Made by a program: the position numbers and the translations under genes. This document shows positions 15,580 through 24,600 of a DNA stretch of 64,000 bases, piece by piece; within the stretch, counting starts at the first letter, position 1; each line of letters begins with the position of its first letter. The notes below the pieces were generated by a model. It searched no databases, was not told where the DNA came from, and saw only the letters and a list, made by a program, of their open reading frames with translations. The DNA is from CAWUKT01 sp963923035 (GTDB taxonomy: Bacteria > Bacteroidota > Bacteroidia > J057 > JADKCL01), in NCBI GenBank assembly GCA_963923035.1, contig CAWUKT010000017.1, positions 32,400 through 96,399 of the forward strand, read 5' to 3'.

Positions 15580-17262
15580 ATGAGCTATTTTAAGACACCT
15601 GGTGTATATATCAAAGAACAGGATGCCTTTGGTTCCTCGGTAGTCGCAGTACCGACGGCCATTCCTGCTTTCATTGGTTATACTCAGTATGCCGACATCG
15701 ACGGTAACGACCAAACGATGAAGGCTATTAAGGTCAAGTCGCTTCCTGAATTTCGTGAAATCTTTGGTGGGGCACCGAATACCACCTTTACTGCATCTGA
15801 CTCTGGAAATGGTCAGATCGGTCTGAAAATGGATGAAGGTACAGTATTCTATACCTTCAGCAGCGTACGTATGTTTTACTCCAACGGCGGTGGCGAATGC
15901 TACATGGTTTCCTTGGGTACATACGACGAGACTCCTGATCCCGAAAAGATCAAAGAAGCACTTGAGGTATTGAGCCGTGAGATTGAGCCTACCATCATCC
16001 TTTGCCCCGACGCAATGTTGTTGGAGCGCGATGACTGCTACTCTATCTATAAGGACATTCTCCAGCACTGTGGTGTCAAAATGAAGAGCCGTGTGGCCAT
16101 CCTCGACGTACACGGTGGTTACAGCGCCAAGACCCGTGACAAGGACGTACAGGACTTCCGTGAAGGCGTAGGTGCTACTACCCTCGCTTTCGGTGCCGCT
16201 TACTATCCTTGGGTTCACACCACGGTTACTTCCGCCAGCGAGATCGACTACCGTCGTATTTCCAACCGCGACGCCTTTGCCAAGATGTTGATCGACAACG
16301 TCAAGAAGGCCATGTTCGGTGGTGGTGCTGCTGAGAACAAAGAACTCGCTGATGCTTCCAAGCTGATCGCTTCCATCAAGGACGACCTGTCGAACCTGGA
16401 TGACGTAGGCAAGAAATTGGCTGCCATCAACAAAGGCTTCACCAAGCCGAAAGATAAAGACGTTGCTAAGGTAAAAGCTGCCCTGACCAAGAAGGCTTCC
16501 GAGCTTCTGGCCAAGGAAGGCGCGATCGATCCCAACAGCCCCGAAGGCCGTAAGTTGGCTCAGATCGAATCTGCCATCAGCCGCGTCAACGATGCCGGTG
16601 ACGACCCCAAGGCTGTTCACTCTGTAGTGAGCTCCCTCGCCCCCGGTTACAAGACTGTACTGAAGAACATCCGTGAGGCCCTGAACCTCCTGCCTCCCTC
16701 GGGCGCTATGGCAGGTATCTACGCCCTCACCGATTCTCAGGAAGGTGTACACAAGGCTCCGGCTAACGTATCCATGAACTCGGTCGTTAAGCCCGCCATC
16801 AACATCACTTCCGACGATCAGGAAGACCTCAACTCCCCGCTCAGCGGTAAGGCCATCAACGCCATTCGCTCCTTCGTTGGCAAAGGTGTCCTCGTCTGGG
16901 GTGCTCGCTCTCTCGATGCTAACAGCCAAGATTGGCGCTACATCTCGGTACGTCGTACCTTGATCATGATCGAGCAGTCCATCAAGAACTCCGTTGAAGC
17001 ATACGTATTCGAACCGAACGTTGCTCGTACGTGGCTCAAGCTCAAGACTTCCATTGGTAACTTCCTGACTGACGTTTGGAAGAACGGATCTCTGGCTGGT
17101 TCCACTCCCTCGCAGGCTTATGAGGTAAATGTAGGCCTCGGTTCTACCATGACTCCGAATGACATCCTGGAAGGTATCATGCGTGTGTCTGTCCGTGTGG
17201 CCATCACCCGCCCGGCAGAATTCATCGAGATTACCTTCGAGCAGAAGATGCAGGAATCCTAA
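15580..17262 (+). CDS. contractile sheath protein (Pvc2/phage tail sheath family)
   Basis: 560 aa. The start MSYFKTPGVYIKEQDAFGSS is the classic sheath N-terminal arm, followed by VAVPTAIPAFIGYT. The C-terminal core, from about residue 415 (GKGVLVWGARSL, WRYISVRRTLIMIEQSI, LGSTMTPNDILEGIMRVSVR), forms the handshake domain that contracts around the tube. Residues about 235-370 are an Ala/Lys-rich helical insertion, larger than usual, probably on the outer surface. Only one sheath gene exists, where PVC has three (Pvc2-4). Codons favour CGT, GGT, GTA and TCC more than in surrounding genes, as expected for an abundant protein. A GC-rich hairpin follows the stop. Confidence 0.96.
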   Translation: MSYFKTPGVYIKEQDAFGSSVVAVPTAIPAFIGYTQYADIDGNDQTMKAIKVKSLPEFREIFGGAPNTTFTASDSGNGQIGLKMDEGTVFYTFSSVRMFYSNGGGECYMVSLGTYDETPDPEKIKEALEVLSREIEPTIILCPDAMLLERDDCYSIYKDILQHCGVKMKSRVAILDVHGGYSAKTRDKDVQDFREGVGATTLAFGAAYYPWVHTTVTSASEIDYRRISNRDAFAKMLIDNVKKAMFGGGAAENKELADASKLIASIKDDLSNLDDVGKKLAAINKGFTKPKDKDVAKVKAALTKKASELLAKEGAIDPNSPEGRKLAQIESAISRVNDAGDDPKAVHSVVSSLAPGYKTVLKNIREALNLLPPSGAMAGIYALTDSQEGVHKAPANVSMNSVVKPAINITSDDQEDLNSPLSGKAINAIRSFVGKGVLVWGARSLDANSQDWRYISVRRTLIMIEQSIKNSVEAYVFEPNVARTWLKLKTSIGNFLTDVWKNGSLAGSTPSQAYEVNVGLGSTMTPNDILEGIMRVSVRVAITRPAEFIEITFEQKMQES

Positions 17263-17276
17263 GATAACGACTACGC

Positions 17277-17309
17277 GGTCCCGGGCGGCCTGACCGTCGC
17301 CCGGTGACC
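17277..17309 (+). terminator. GC-rich stem-loop between sheath and tube genes
   Basis: GGTCCCGGGCG (17277-17287) pairs with CGCCCGGTGACC (17298-17309), with a one-base bulge and a short loop. No U-tract follows, so it is more likely an mRNA-stabilising or processing stem than a full terminator. It is followed by ATTC-rich leader DNA (17320-17382) before the tube ATG. Confidence 0.5.
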
Positions 17310-17382
17310 TCTACATAGACACAATTCATTCATTTGTATTTCGTTTTATTCATTCATTCATTAACACTTAATTTTTTTAGCT

Positions 17383-17862
17383 ATGGCACACATTGATTAC
17401 GCCGCACAGTGGCACCAGATCAACAACTACTTCCGTGTAGAAATCGACGGTCTTCAGTTCTCCGTTGCTGAAGTAACTGGCCTTGAGCGTGAAGTTGAAG
17501 TAATCGAGTATCGCGCTGGTGATGACGACATCGCCCGTGGTGGTTGGAAGCACGTTCGCTCCGGCCTCGCTAAGCGTACCGGTGAACTGACTCTCAAGAA
17601 GGCTGTTTACGAAGGTGATGATCACATCTCCACCTGGTTCAACGAGTTCGAAGATAGCCGTGCTTACGGTTCTCACGAAGATGGTCGTCTGGAAATCCTC
17701 GTTACTCTCCTCGACGAGGAAGAAAACGAGATCATGAACTGGAACTTCTACATGTGCTGGCCGTCCAAAATCAAGGCTCCGTCCTTGAAAGCTGACGACA
17801 GCAGCTACGCAGCTGAGGAAATCTCCTTCGTATACGAGTACATGCGTCAGGAAATCCTCTAA
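17383..17862 (+). CDS. inner tube protein (Pvc1/gp19-like, main tube)
   Basis: 159 aa of the Hcp/gp19 tube fold: an N-terminal strand YFRVEIDGLQFSVAEVTGLE, the EVEVIEYRAGDD loop, a central KRTGELTLKKAVYEGDDHIS and a C-terminal strand KAPSLKADDSSYAAEEISFV. Rings of this protein stack inside the sheath and are driven into the target. Codon use is strongly biased (CGT, GGT, CTC, GTT), like the sheath, implying very high expression. It is isolated from its neighbours by 120 and 127 bp, each containing a strong hairpin, which would allow its dosage to differ from that of the baseplate genes. Confidence 0.95.
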   Translation: MAHIDYAAQWHQINNYFRVEIDGLQFSVAEVTGLEREVEVIEYRAGDDDIARGGWKHVRSGLAKRTGELTLKKAVYEGDDHISTWFNEFEDSRAYGSHEDGRLEILVTLLDEEENEIMNWNFYMCWPSKIKAPSLKADDSSYAAEEISFVYEYMRQEIL

Positions 17863-17915
17863 GCGAGTTCCTTTTCTGAGGTCACTACTGTGTGACTTCG
17901 CTACTGAGAATTTAA

Positions 17916-17952
17916 GGTTAAGCTCCGGGGAATCCTTTCCCCGGAGCCAACC
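17916..17952 (+). terminator. strong stem-loop after the tube gene, possible attenuator
   Basis: GGTTAAGCTCCGGGGAA (17916-17932) pairs with TTCCCCGGAGCCAACC (17937-17952) around a 4-base loop, about 16 bp of near-perfect stem. A CTATAAAAGTCGTTTTTC segment follows, so the T-run begins about 13 bases late. Partial termination or 3'-end protection here would raise sheath and tube mRNA over the distal baseplate genes, which are needed in few copies per particle. Confidence 0.6.
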
Positions 17953-17989
17953 TATAAAAGTCGTTTTTCATTTCTAACATTACTGTAGC

Positions 17990-18451
17990 ATGAGTAGCAA
18001 GTATTGGCCGCCGGGAGGATTCTATTTTCGGGTTTCCATTGACGGGATGCAGACTTCTTTCCAAGAAGTCACGGGACTGGAGTACGAAGTAGATGTCGAA
18101 ACCGTGAAAGGAGGAGGGGACAACGCCAAAGAAATCAAATATCCGGGACGCCTCAAGTACAATAACATTGTCTGTAAGCGTGGTCATGTCCCTGGCGGGG
18201 GTATGGTCTGGGCTAACTTCGTAGCCCGCTTCAATCCGGTAACAGGTCTCGCAGGCCCCATTCCGCCCCAATTTCTAATGATCGAACTGCTGGATGAACA
18301 AGGTATCCCCCTGACCATCTGGAATGTGATCCGGGCATATCCCGTCAAGTGGAATGTCTCTGGTCTCAATTCAATGGACAGCAAGGTCCTCATCGAGTCG
18401 GTCGAATTTGCCCACCACGGAATCATCTTGATCCCTGGGTTCACCTTCTGA
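17990..18451 (+). CDS. second tube protein, Pvc5-like tube initiator/adaptor
   Basis: 153 aa with the same fold signature as the main tube protein (YFRVSIDGMQTSFQEVTGLE near the start and a closing MDSKVLIESVEFAHHGIILI), but a different loop (KGGGDNAKEIKYPGRLKYNN) and a glycine-rich turn GHVPGGGM. In PVC/Afp the Pvc5-type protein forms the first tube ring on the baseplate hub, linking threefold or sixfold spike symmetry to the tube. Codon bias is weaker than in the main tube gene, fitting a minor component. It is 17 bp ahead of the DUF5908 gene. Confidence 0.92.
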   Translation: MSSKYWPPGGFYFRVSIDGMQTSFQEVTGLEYEVDVETVKGGGDNAKEIKYPGRLKYNNIVCKRGHVPGGGMVWANFVARFNPVTGLAGPIPPQFLMIELLDEQGIPLTIWNVIRAYPVKWNVSGLNSMDSKVLIESVEFAHHGIILIPGFTF

Positions 18452-18468
18452 TTGATCGTTCCTGAGCT

Positions 18469-18642
18469 ATGCCCATCGAAATCCGCGAATTGGTCCTTAA
18501 AGCTACTGTCCGCACCACCCGTGACGAGACAAAAGTAGACTATATCACCAAAGCCGATCTCTACGAATTCGAGCGGCAATTTAAAAGAAACTTGAAGCGC
18601 CAGATCCAAAAAGAAATCCGGTCCTTCAGCAGAAGACGTTAA
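18469..18642 (+). CDS. DUF5908 miniprotein (57 aa), Pvc6 position
   Basis: A short frame from an ATG at 18469, easily missed by length cutoffs. It begins MPIEIRELVLKATVRT, the hallmark of DUF5908 proteins, and ends in a very basic helix (FERQFKRNLKRQIQKEIRSF followed by SRRR). It lies 17 bp after the tube-initiator gene and 27 bp before the LysM hub gene, exactly where PVC and Afp have the small Pvc6/Afp6 protein. Its role in the particle is not known; an internal adaptor between the tube initiator and hub, or a chaperone, would fit. Confidence 0.88.
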   Translation: MPIEIRELVLKATVRTTRDETKVDYITKADLYEFERQFKRNLKRQIQKEIRSFSRRR

Positions 18643-18669
18643 TTTCATTCATCATTAACTAATAAAACT

Positions 18670-19311
18670 ATGTTTGGGAGCTTGAGTATCACTAGCGATA
18701 TGGGGTCCTACACCTGCAAGGTCAACCCGGAAACGATCAAGTTGAGCCGCAAGATCATTACCGAAGTGGAAGACAAAGGTCACACTGCGGGTAAGATGAC
18801 CAAGCACGATACCTACGACCCTGATACCCTCTCTTTTGAATTTGTTGTTGACGGCACGCTTCTTGATCCAGGCTTGTCGGTTTTTAGTGTTAAAAGCAAC
18901 CTGGAAAGCCTCAACAATACAGTCTACGCCTTTAACTCCGGTACGCACGAATCCCCGATCTGTAAGATCAAATACGGCGGCGTGATGTCCGGTTCCAAAG
19001 AATGGCGGTGCACCTCCGTGGACGTTACCTATACCCTCTTCAACTCGTTTGGGATGGTACTTCGAGCCAAGGTCTCTCTTAGCTTCCAGGAGCATGTCAG
19101 CGCCAGTAGCATCACCCAACGACACAAGATTAACTCTCCCGATATGACTCACCTTCACACAGTGCGTGAGGGTGACAACCTGTTTGGTCTGTCCAAGGAC
19201 ATCTACGGTTCGATCAAGTACTACATGCACATTGCCGAACACAATGGACTGGCCAACTTCCGTGAACTTGAAATCGGTTCCGTATTGGAACTTCCCCCTC
19301 TTAAAGACTAA
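18670..19311 (+). CDS. LysM-containing baseplate hub protein (Pvc7/gp53-like)
   Basis: 213 aa. Residues 1-155 are a tube-like beta-domain (SITSDMGSYTCKVNPETIKL, DTLSFEFVVDGTLLDPG, WRCTSVDVTYTLFNSFG). Residues about 160-213 are a LysM-type domain (HTVREGDNLFGLSKDIYGSI ... FRELEIGSVLELPPL). This is the arrangement of Pvc7/Afp7, which links the spike to the tube initiator; the LysM-like part is structural in these particles and need not bind peptidoglycan. Five bases separate its stop from the spike ATG. Confidence 0.92.
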   Translation: MFGSLSITSDMGSYTCKVNPETIKLSRKIITEVEDKGHTAGKMTKHDTYDPDTLSFEFVVDGTLLDPGLSVFSVKSNLESLNNTVYAFNSGTHESPICKIKYGGVMSGSKEWRCTSVDVTYTLFNSFGMVLRAKVSLSFQEHVSASSITQRHKINSPDMTHLHTVREGDNLFGLSKDIYGSIKYYMHIAEHNGLANFRELEIGSVLELPPLKD

Positions 19312-19316
19312 AGATC

Positions 19317-21182
19317 ATGTCAGATACTTCATTTACTACATCGAATCCCAAGAGTAGGGTAATTGAAGCGGAGATATTGATTAACGGTACTCCGCTTCCC
19401 CAAAATGTTCAGATCGAGAGCATTGAAACTTGCCATGAAATCGATCAGATCCCTACTGCAACCGTAGTCCTCAATGAAACCGGAGGTCGTAGCAACACCA
19501 AGGGGACAAAGACGGTGGGTGACGGCGAAGTCATTAAAATCCAATCGGGAGGAACCCTCTATCCTCTGGAAATCAAAATTGGTACGGTCCAAAGCAAAAA
19601 GACCATCTTTAAAGGTCAGTGCCGGAAAAAGAAAACCGGATCTGGCCAGGGTGGCGCACCTGGTACCATTACCATCGAAGGCGAAGGCGATATCGTCAAT
19701 GAGGACCAAGCGGATCAGGACCAGCACCACAAGGAAAAGAAAGACAACGAAGTCATTAAGTTGTGCTTGGGCAAAGCCGCGGGGAAAGTCGACTCGACTT
19801 CCTACAAGCATGAGTGCTTGACCCAGATGCGTTGTTCCAACTATAAGTTTGCCAAAATCCGTTCCAAGGCTGTCGGCCACGTCATGGCGCCGCAGTCCAA
19901 CGGTAAAATGGATTCTGTCAAGCCGAAGTTCACCAGCCAGGCTACTTATACCTATGGTATTGACATCCAATCTGAAGATGTCAACCTCAACGTCGATGGC
20001 GTCGCCAAGAAAGTCCGGGCCATTGCCTGGAACTCCGAGACGCAGAAGAACGAGGAAGCCATTGTCACCATCGAGGAAATTTCCGCCAACAGCCAGGGGC
20101 CGTCCCTGACTGATGTGGCCAAGATGAATGGCGATCAGGAAGTGCTGCTCCAATCACCGGTTCCGCTTCCCATGGACGAACTGAAGGTATGGGCAAAGGC
20201 TGAATGCCAGCGCCGTGCGCTGGGCCGCTATGAAGGTTCTATCACCGTTGATGGCAACTACGACCTCGAAGTCAATGGCTGCGTCAAGCTGGAAGAACTC
20301 GATGACGACGTCAATGGCGAAGCCTACGTCACCAAAATCGAGCACAGCTACGATTCCCACGACTGGAACACCACCCTCTCTTTCGGATTGAACCCCGAAA
20401 CTGCCCAAACGGCAACCGAACAATCCGGTTCTACGGGTGTCAAGCCGCCGGCTGCCGGTGGTCAGATCGCTGGCGCTGGATCTGGTATCCAGATCGCCAA
20501 GGTGGTCAACATCTGGGAAGACCCCAAGAAAGAACACCGTGTGCAGATTGCCATTGGTGAGGTCGACGGCGACCACAACAAGTACTGGGCCCGCATCATG
20601 TCCATCCACGCCTCCAAGGAGTTCGGATGGTATATGCTCCCCGAAGTCGGTGACGAGGTATTGGTCATCTTCCTGAACGACGACCCTCGTTATCCGATCA
20701 TCATCGGTAGTATGTACAGTAAAGCCAACCAGATGCCGGTGAAGGCTGAAGGTGGAGGCGACTGGGACGGACAAAAGGACACCAACAATATCAAAGGCTT
20801 CTTCAGTAGCGCTGGTATGCAGATGCGCTTCCAGGAAAAAGACAAGATCTTCATGATCGATACTCCTGGAAAGTACTTCATTACCATTGACGAGAAGAAG
20901 GAAATCATCCGGATCGAGGACAAAACCAAGAACTGGATGGAGTTCAGCCCGAAAGGCATTGAATTTGAAACCCCCAAAGACTTCAAAATCACTGCCAAGG
21001 GCAATATCAACATCGAAGCAAAACAAGGTATTACAGTGAAGTCCGGAATGGCAACCAAGATGGAAGCCGGAACGACTTTCCTCACCAAAGCCGCCACCTC
21101 CAACACAGTACAAGGAGCTACATTCCACATTAAAGGATCATCCTTTGGGGAATGCAAAGCTGGTCTTATTAAGATCAACTAA
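19317..21182 (+). CDS. central spike protein (Pvc8/VgrG-like)
   Basis: 621 aa. The N-terminal part (to about residue 370) is a gp27-like hub with SRVIEAEILINGTPL and QIPTATVVLNETGG. The gp5-like OB domain follows (IQIAKVVNIWEDPKKEHRVQ, KYWARIMSIHASKEFGWYML, PEVGDEVLVIFLNDDPRYP), characteristic of VgrG and Pvc8. The last 100 residues are short repeats (GIEFETPKDFKITAKGNINI, TVKSGMATKMEAGTTF) that form the triple-stranded beta-helix needle. There is no C-terminal effector domain and no separate PAAR gene next door, so the needle end may be uncapped or capped by an unlinked protein. Confidence 0.94.
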   Translation: MSDTSFTTSNPKSRVIEAEILINGTPLPQNVQIESIETCHEIDQIPTATVVLNETGGRSNTKGTKTVGDGEVIKIQSGGTLYPLEIKIGTVQSKKTIFKGQCRKKKTGSGQGGAPGTITIEGEGDIVNEDQADQDQHHKEKKDNEVIKLCLGKAAGKVDSTSYKHECLTQMRCSNYKFAKIRSKAVGHVMAPQSNGKMDSVKPKFTSQATYTYGIDIQSEDVNLNVDGVAKKVRAIAWNSETQKNEEAIVTIEEISANSQGPSLTDVAKMNGDQEVLLQSPVPLPMDELKVWAKAECQRRALGRYEGSITVDGNYDLEVNGCVKLEELDDDVNGEAYVTKIEHSYDSHDWNTTLSFGLNPETAQTATEQSGSTGVKPPAAGGQIAGAGSGIQIAKVVNIWEDPKKEHRVQIAIGEVDGDHNKYWARIMSIHASKEFGWYMLPEVGDEVLVIFLNDDPRYPIIIGSMYSKANQMPVKAEGGGDWDGQKDTNNIKGFFSSAGMQMRFQEKDKIFMIDTPGKYFITIDEKKEIIRIEDKTKNWMEFSPKGIEFETPKDFKITAKGNINIEAKQGITVKSGMATKMEAGTTFLTKAATSNTVQGATFHIKGSSFGECKAGLIKIN

Positions 21183-21196
21183 ATAAGAATTCTCAC

Positions 21197-21616
21197 ATGA
21201 AAGATGAAGCATCTTTCCTTGGTCGGGGCTGGAGTTTTCCGCCCCGTTTCAATGACCGTATGAATGAGCTGGAACTGGTTGAATCCGAAGAGGATATCAG
21301 AGAAAGTCTCACCATTTTATTCTCGACCCGAAAAGGTGAACGCTTTGCGTTTCCCGAATTCGGGTCGGGAGTTCATGAGCTGATCCTGGAGACCATGAAC
21401 CCCGCCCTCGAAGACGAGATCGTGACTGCAGTCAAGACGGCGATTCAAATTTATGAGCCTCGGGTAGATGTGACCGATGTGAACGTTGAGTTTGTAGAGG
21501 AGGAAGGGATTGTATATGTGGGAATAGAATATTTAATTAGAGCGATCAACGTTCGAACCAACATGGTTTATCCGTTCTACAAGTTGGAAGGTACCGACTT
21601 GCCCAAAAACATCTAA
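21197..21616 (+). CDS. baseplate wedge protein, gp25-like (Pvc9)
   Basis: 139 aa with the gp25/lysozyme-like wedge signature: LGRGWSFPPRF, EDIRESLTILFSTRKGER, FPEFGSGVHELILE and AIQIYEPRVDVTDVNVE, containing the conserved E-P-R motif. In phage and eCIS particles it binds the sheath initiator to the wedge ring. It sits 14 bp after the spike gene. Only 32 bp separate it from the gp6-like gene, leaving no room for the PAAR (Pvc10) gene usually found here. Confidence 0.94.
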   Translation: MKDEASFLGRGWSFPPRFNDRMNELELVESEEDIRESLTILFSTRKGERFAFPEFGSGVHELILETMNPALEDEIVTAVKTAIQIYEPRVDVTDVNVEFVEEEGIVYVGIEYLIRAINVRTNMVYPFYKLEGTDLPKNI

Positions 21617-21648
21617 TCAAATCACCATTACCAGGGCTTTTGTGAACT

Positions 21649-24600
21649 ATGGGCGTACACCGACAAAATTTTACACCCCAGAGAAAAGGCACTTCTCAAT
21701 TTTCCAGGCTGTCACCCAAACTTCTCCCCGAATACTTCAGTGTTGACGAACGGTCGCTGAGCGATCTGTTGGCATTTACCCGTGACTTTGCCCGTTACAT
21801 CGATTTCCACAGTGTTAACGACAACGAAGAAACGGAACGGAATTGGGAGGCCATCTTTTCCAAAGACATCTCTGTTCTGATCGCATCCATCATCAGTGTG
21901 GACGTCGGAGCAATTGACCGGGGATTTGAATTTCAGGTCCAAAAGGTCCAGGCCTCTTACGATCCGGATGAGAAGCTGATCGCCTTCGAAGAACTCCTCG
22001 AATACATCATCGGCAAGGCCAAATGGTTCCTCGATTGGTACAAGCAATTGATGTCCTTGAATGGACTGCCGGGATCCTTGGAAAATGACGCCGAGGTCGA
22101 ACTCTGGAAGGTCATCGACCAGAAATTGCGGGATGGCCTGATCAATATCAACGGGATCGTCTCCCAAGCCCCTGAGGTTGATATTATCCTCAACCGCCAG
22201 GATGCTCCCTTCACGGAGTATGGCTTTGATGAGCTCCCCGAGGACCTGGGCGATCTCCTGCGTGGCGAATCCATGATGGGGCGCCTCGAAACGGGCTTGG
22301 TGGAACTGCGATCGGTCTACCACATCGTATTCAACTGCTTCGTTTACTCGAAGAGCCATTTCCAGACCTTGTTTGAACGTTCGCTCGAAGAAAAGCACAA
22401 CCACCACCCCGATGTCGCGATGATGGTTGTGTTTTTGCGTTTGTTTGAATACGCGCAGAAGGACCTGAATGAAATTACCCTTCGCCACCTCGAATACTAC
22501 TACCGGAAAATCCTGCTTCAGGAGTACCGTCCCCCGCTCAGCGATGTGGTCCACCTCTGTTTTGAGTTGACCGTTTACGCCGAATCCACCCGGATTCCCC
22601 AGGGTACCAAGCTCTTTGCAGGTAGGGATGAGAATGGGATCGAGATTCGGTATCAAACCACTGAGGAAGTCGAAGTCAACAAGGCCGAGGTTTCCTCGCT
22701 GAAATCGGTCTTTATCTCCCGCGTACTTGAAGGCCAGACCTATACCTATCGTTTGGTGACGGGCCTGTACAGTGCTCCGGTGGCCAACTCCCTTGATGGG
22801 CGCGGCGCCCCCTTCGGCACCAACCAGAACGATTGGGCCCTGTTTGGGGAAGAACAGTACAAGAGCGGTCGGACGACCATGCAGTTCGCCGACATGGGAT
22901 TTGCCATCTCCAGCCCCATGTTGGTGCTGCGGGAAGGCAAGCGCAAAGTCTTGTTCGACATTGAGTTCTCGGAAGCTCCCGGAGCCGAGGGGACTTACAT
23001 GAAGTTGATTGAAGACCTGAAGGAAGGAAACGATGAAGAAGATCTACATACTGCATTCTTCGAAGTCTTTGGCCGTGGCCGTGACTTCGCCTTCAACGTA
23101 GAAATCAGTACCGAATCGGGCTGGGTCGATGTGGCGGACGTCGCATCGAATACCCTGTACATGGAATCGCGGCCCTGGGACTGGAACAAATTCCGGATTG
23201 GTTTTACCATTCCCGCTTCCGTTCCGCCCATTGTCCCCATCAACCCCGCCGTCATGAAGAATGATGGCTATACCACCCGTTTCCCGGTCGTCAAATTCCG
23301 CCTCAATCCCCAAAAGAACCCATTTGCCTATACCTTCCTCGAAACCCTGCGCTTCGAGACCATCGAAATTACCGTGGAGGTGGACCGGGTGAAGGACCTG
23401 GTGATTTTCAACGATCTGGGCCGTCTGGATCCTTCCCAGCCTTTCCAGGCCATGGGAGCCATTCCGCAGGTGGGATCCTATATGTTGGTGGGAAATGCCG
23501 AGGTATTCAAAAAGGACCTCGACTATATCCGGTTCCACGTCAATTGGCTGAACCTGCCCTCCAAAGGCTTGCGGGCCTACTACGAAGATTATTTTGAGAC
23601 GGAGATTGAGATCGACGAATCAAAATTCAAGGTGGACCTTACCGCGTTGTCGGGCTATGAATTCAAGCCCGATCCCGATGACGCTCACCTGGAATACCAA
23701 TTGTTTCCCCAGGACCCCACCACGACCCACAGCTATTTCGAACTGGAGGATCCCCGTCGTCTGCAAATTCGCCCCAATCCCGATTTGGGCCGGGTGGAAC
23801 ACTACGACAACCAGACTCCGGTGGGCTTCTTTAAGCTCGAATTGACCGAGCCCAAACTGGCCTTTGGACATTCCCTCTACCAGGAGCGGATGACCGAGGT
23901 CGCCATGCACAACTCGAATCTGGATGAGGAAGAACAAAAAAGATTCCCCAACCCACCATTCTCCCCCATTGCCCAGTCCATCGAGCTGAGCTACAAAGCC
24001 TCCGACAAGATTGTATTCGAGCAATACGATCCCATGAGTCGGAATGAAATCTACCATATACACCCCTTTGGGGTGGTTCCGATCTATACCCGCGGAAATC
24101 TCCAGTCCAAGGATGCCCCCTTCATCCCGTCTTACGGCCAGGATGGATACCTCTACCTGGGCCTGAAGGACCTGAATCCCCCGGAAGAGATTTCCCTGTT
24201 GTTCCAGTTGGCGGCGGGTCGTACGACCTTCACCGCCCAATTGCCGGCCATCACGTGGAGCTACCTGACCAATTCTGGCTGGGAAGACCTGCGCACGATT
24301 GACCTGCTGTCGGATACCACGGAGAGCTTTACCAAGACGGGCATCGTCCGCTTGCGTCTCCCGTCCAGTATCAGCAGCGTCAACCCTGAATTGCCTCGGG
24401 GATTGCACTGGTTGCGCGTGTCCATCATCGGCAATACCGATGCCGTTTCCAGAGCCCTGGAGATCCGGGCCCAGGCCGTCCAGGCCGAATGGTTCCAGGA
24501 TCCGCGGATTTCGCCGGATCGCCTGAAGCAACCGCTTCCCCAGGACACCATCGACCAGGTGTTGGACCGCATCCCCGAGGTGCGCCGTCCCCACCAGCCG

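Noticed and set aside
15559..16929. 456-aa frame on the minus strand
   Set aside because: Antisense to the sheath gene; the sheath signatures settle the coding strand.
19317..21182. VgrG-like protein as evidence of a classic T6SS
   Set aside because: No TssB/TssC pair, TssJLM, TssK or ClpV is present; the surrounding order is eCIS. A subtype iv T6SS remains formally possible but lacks support.
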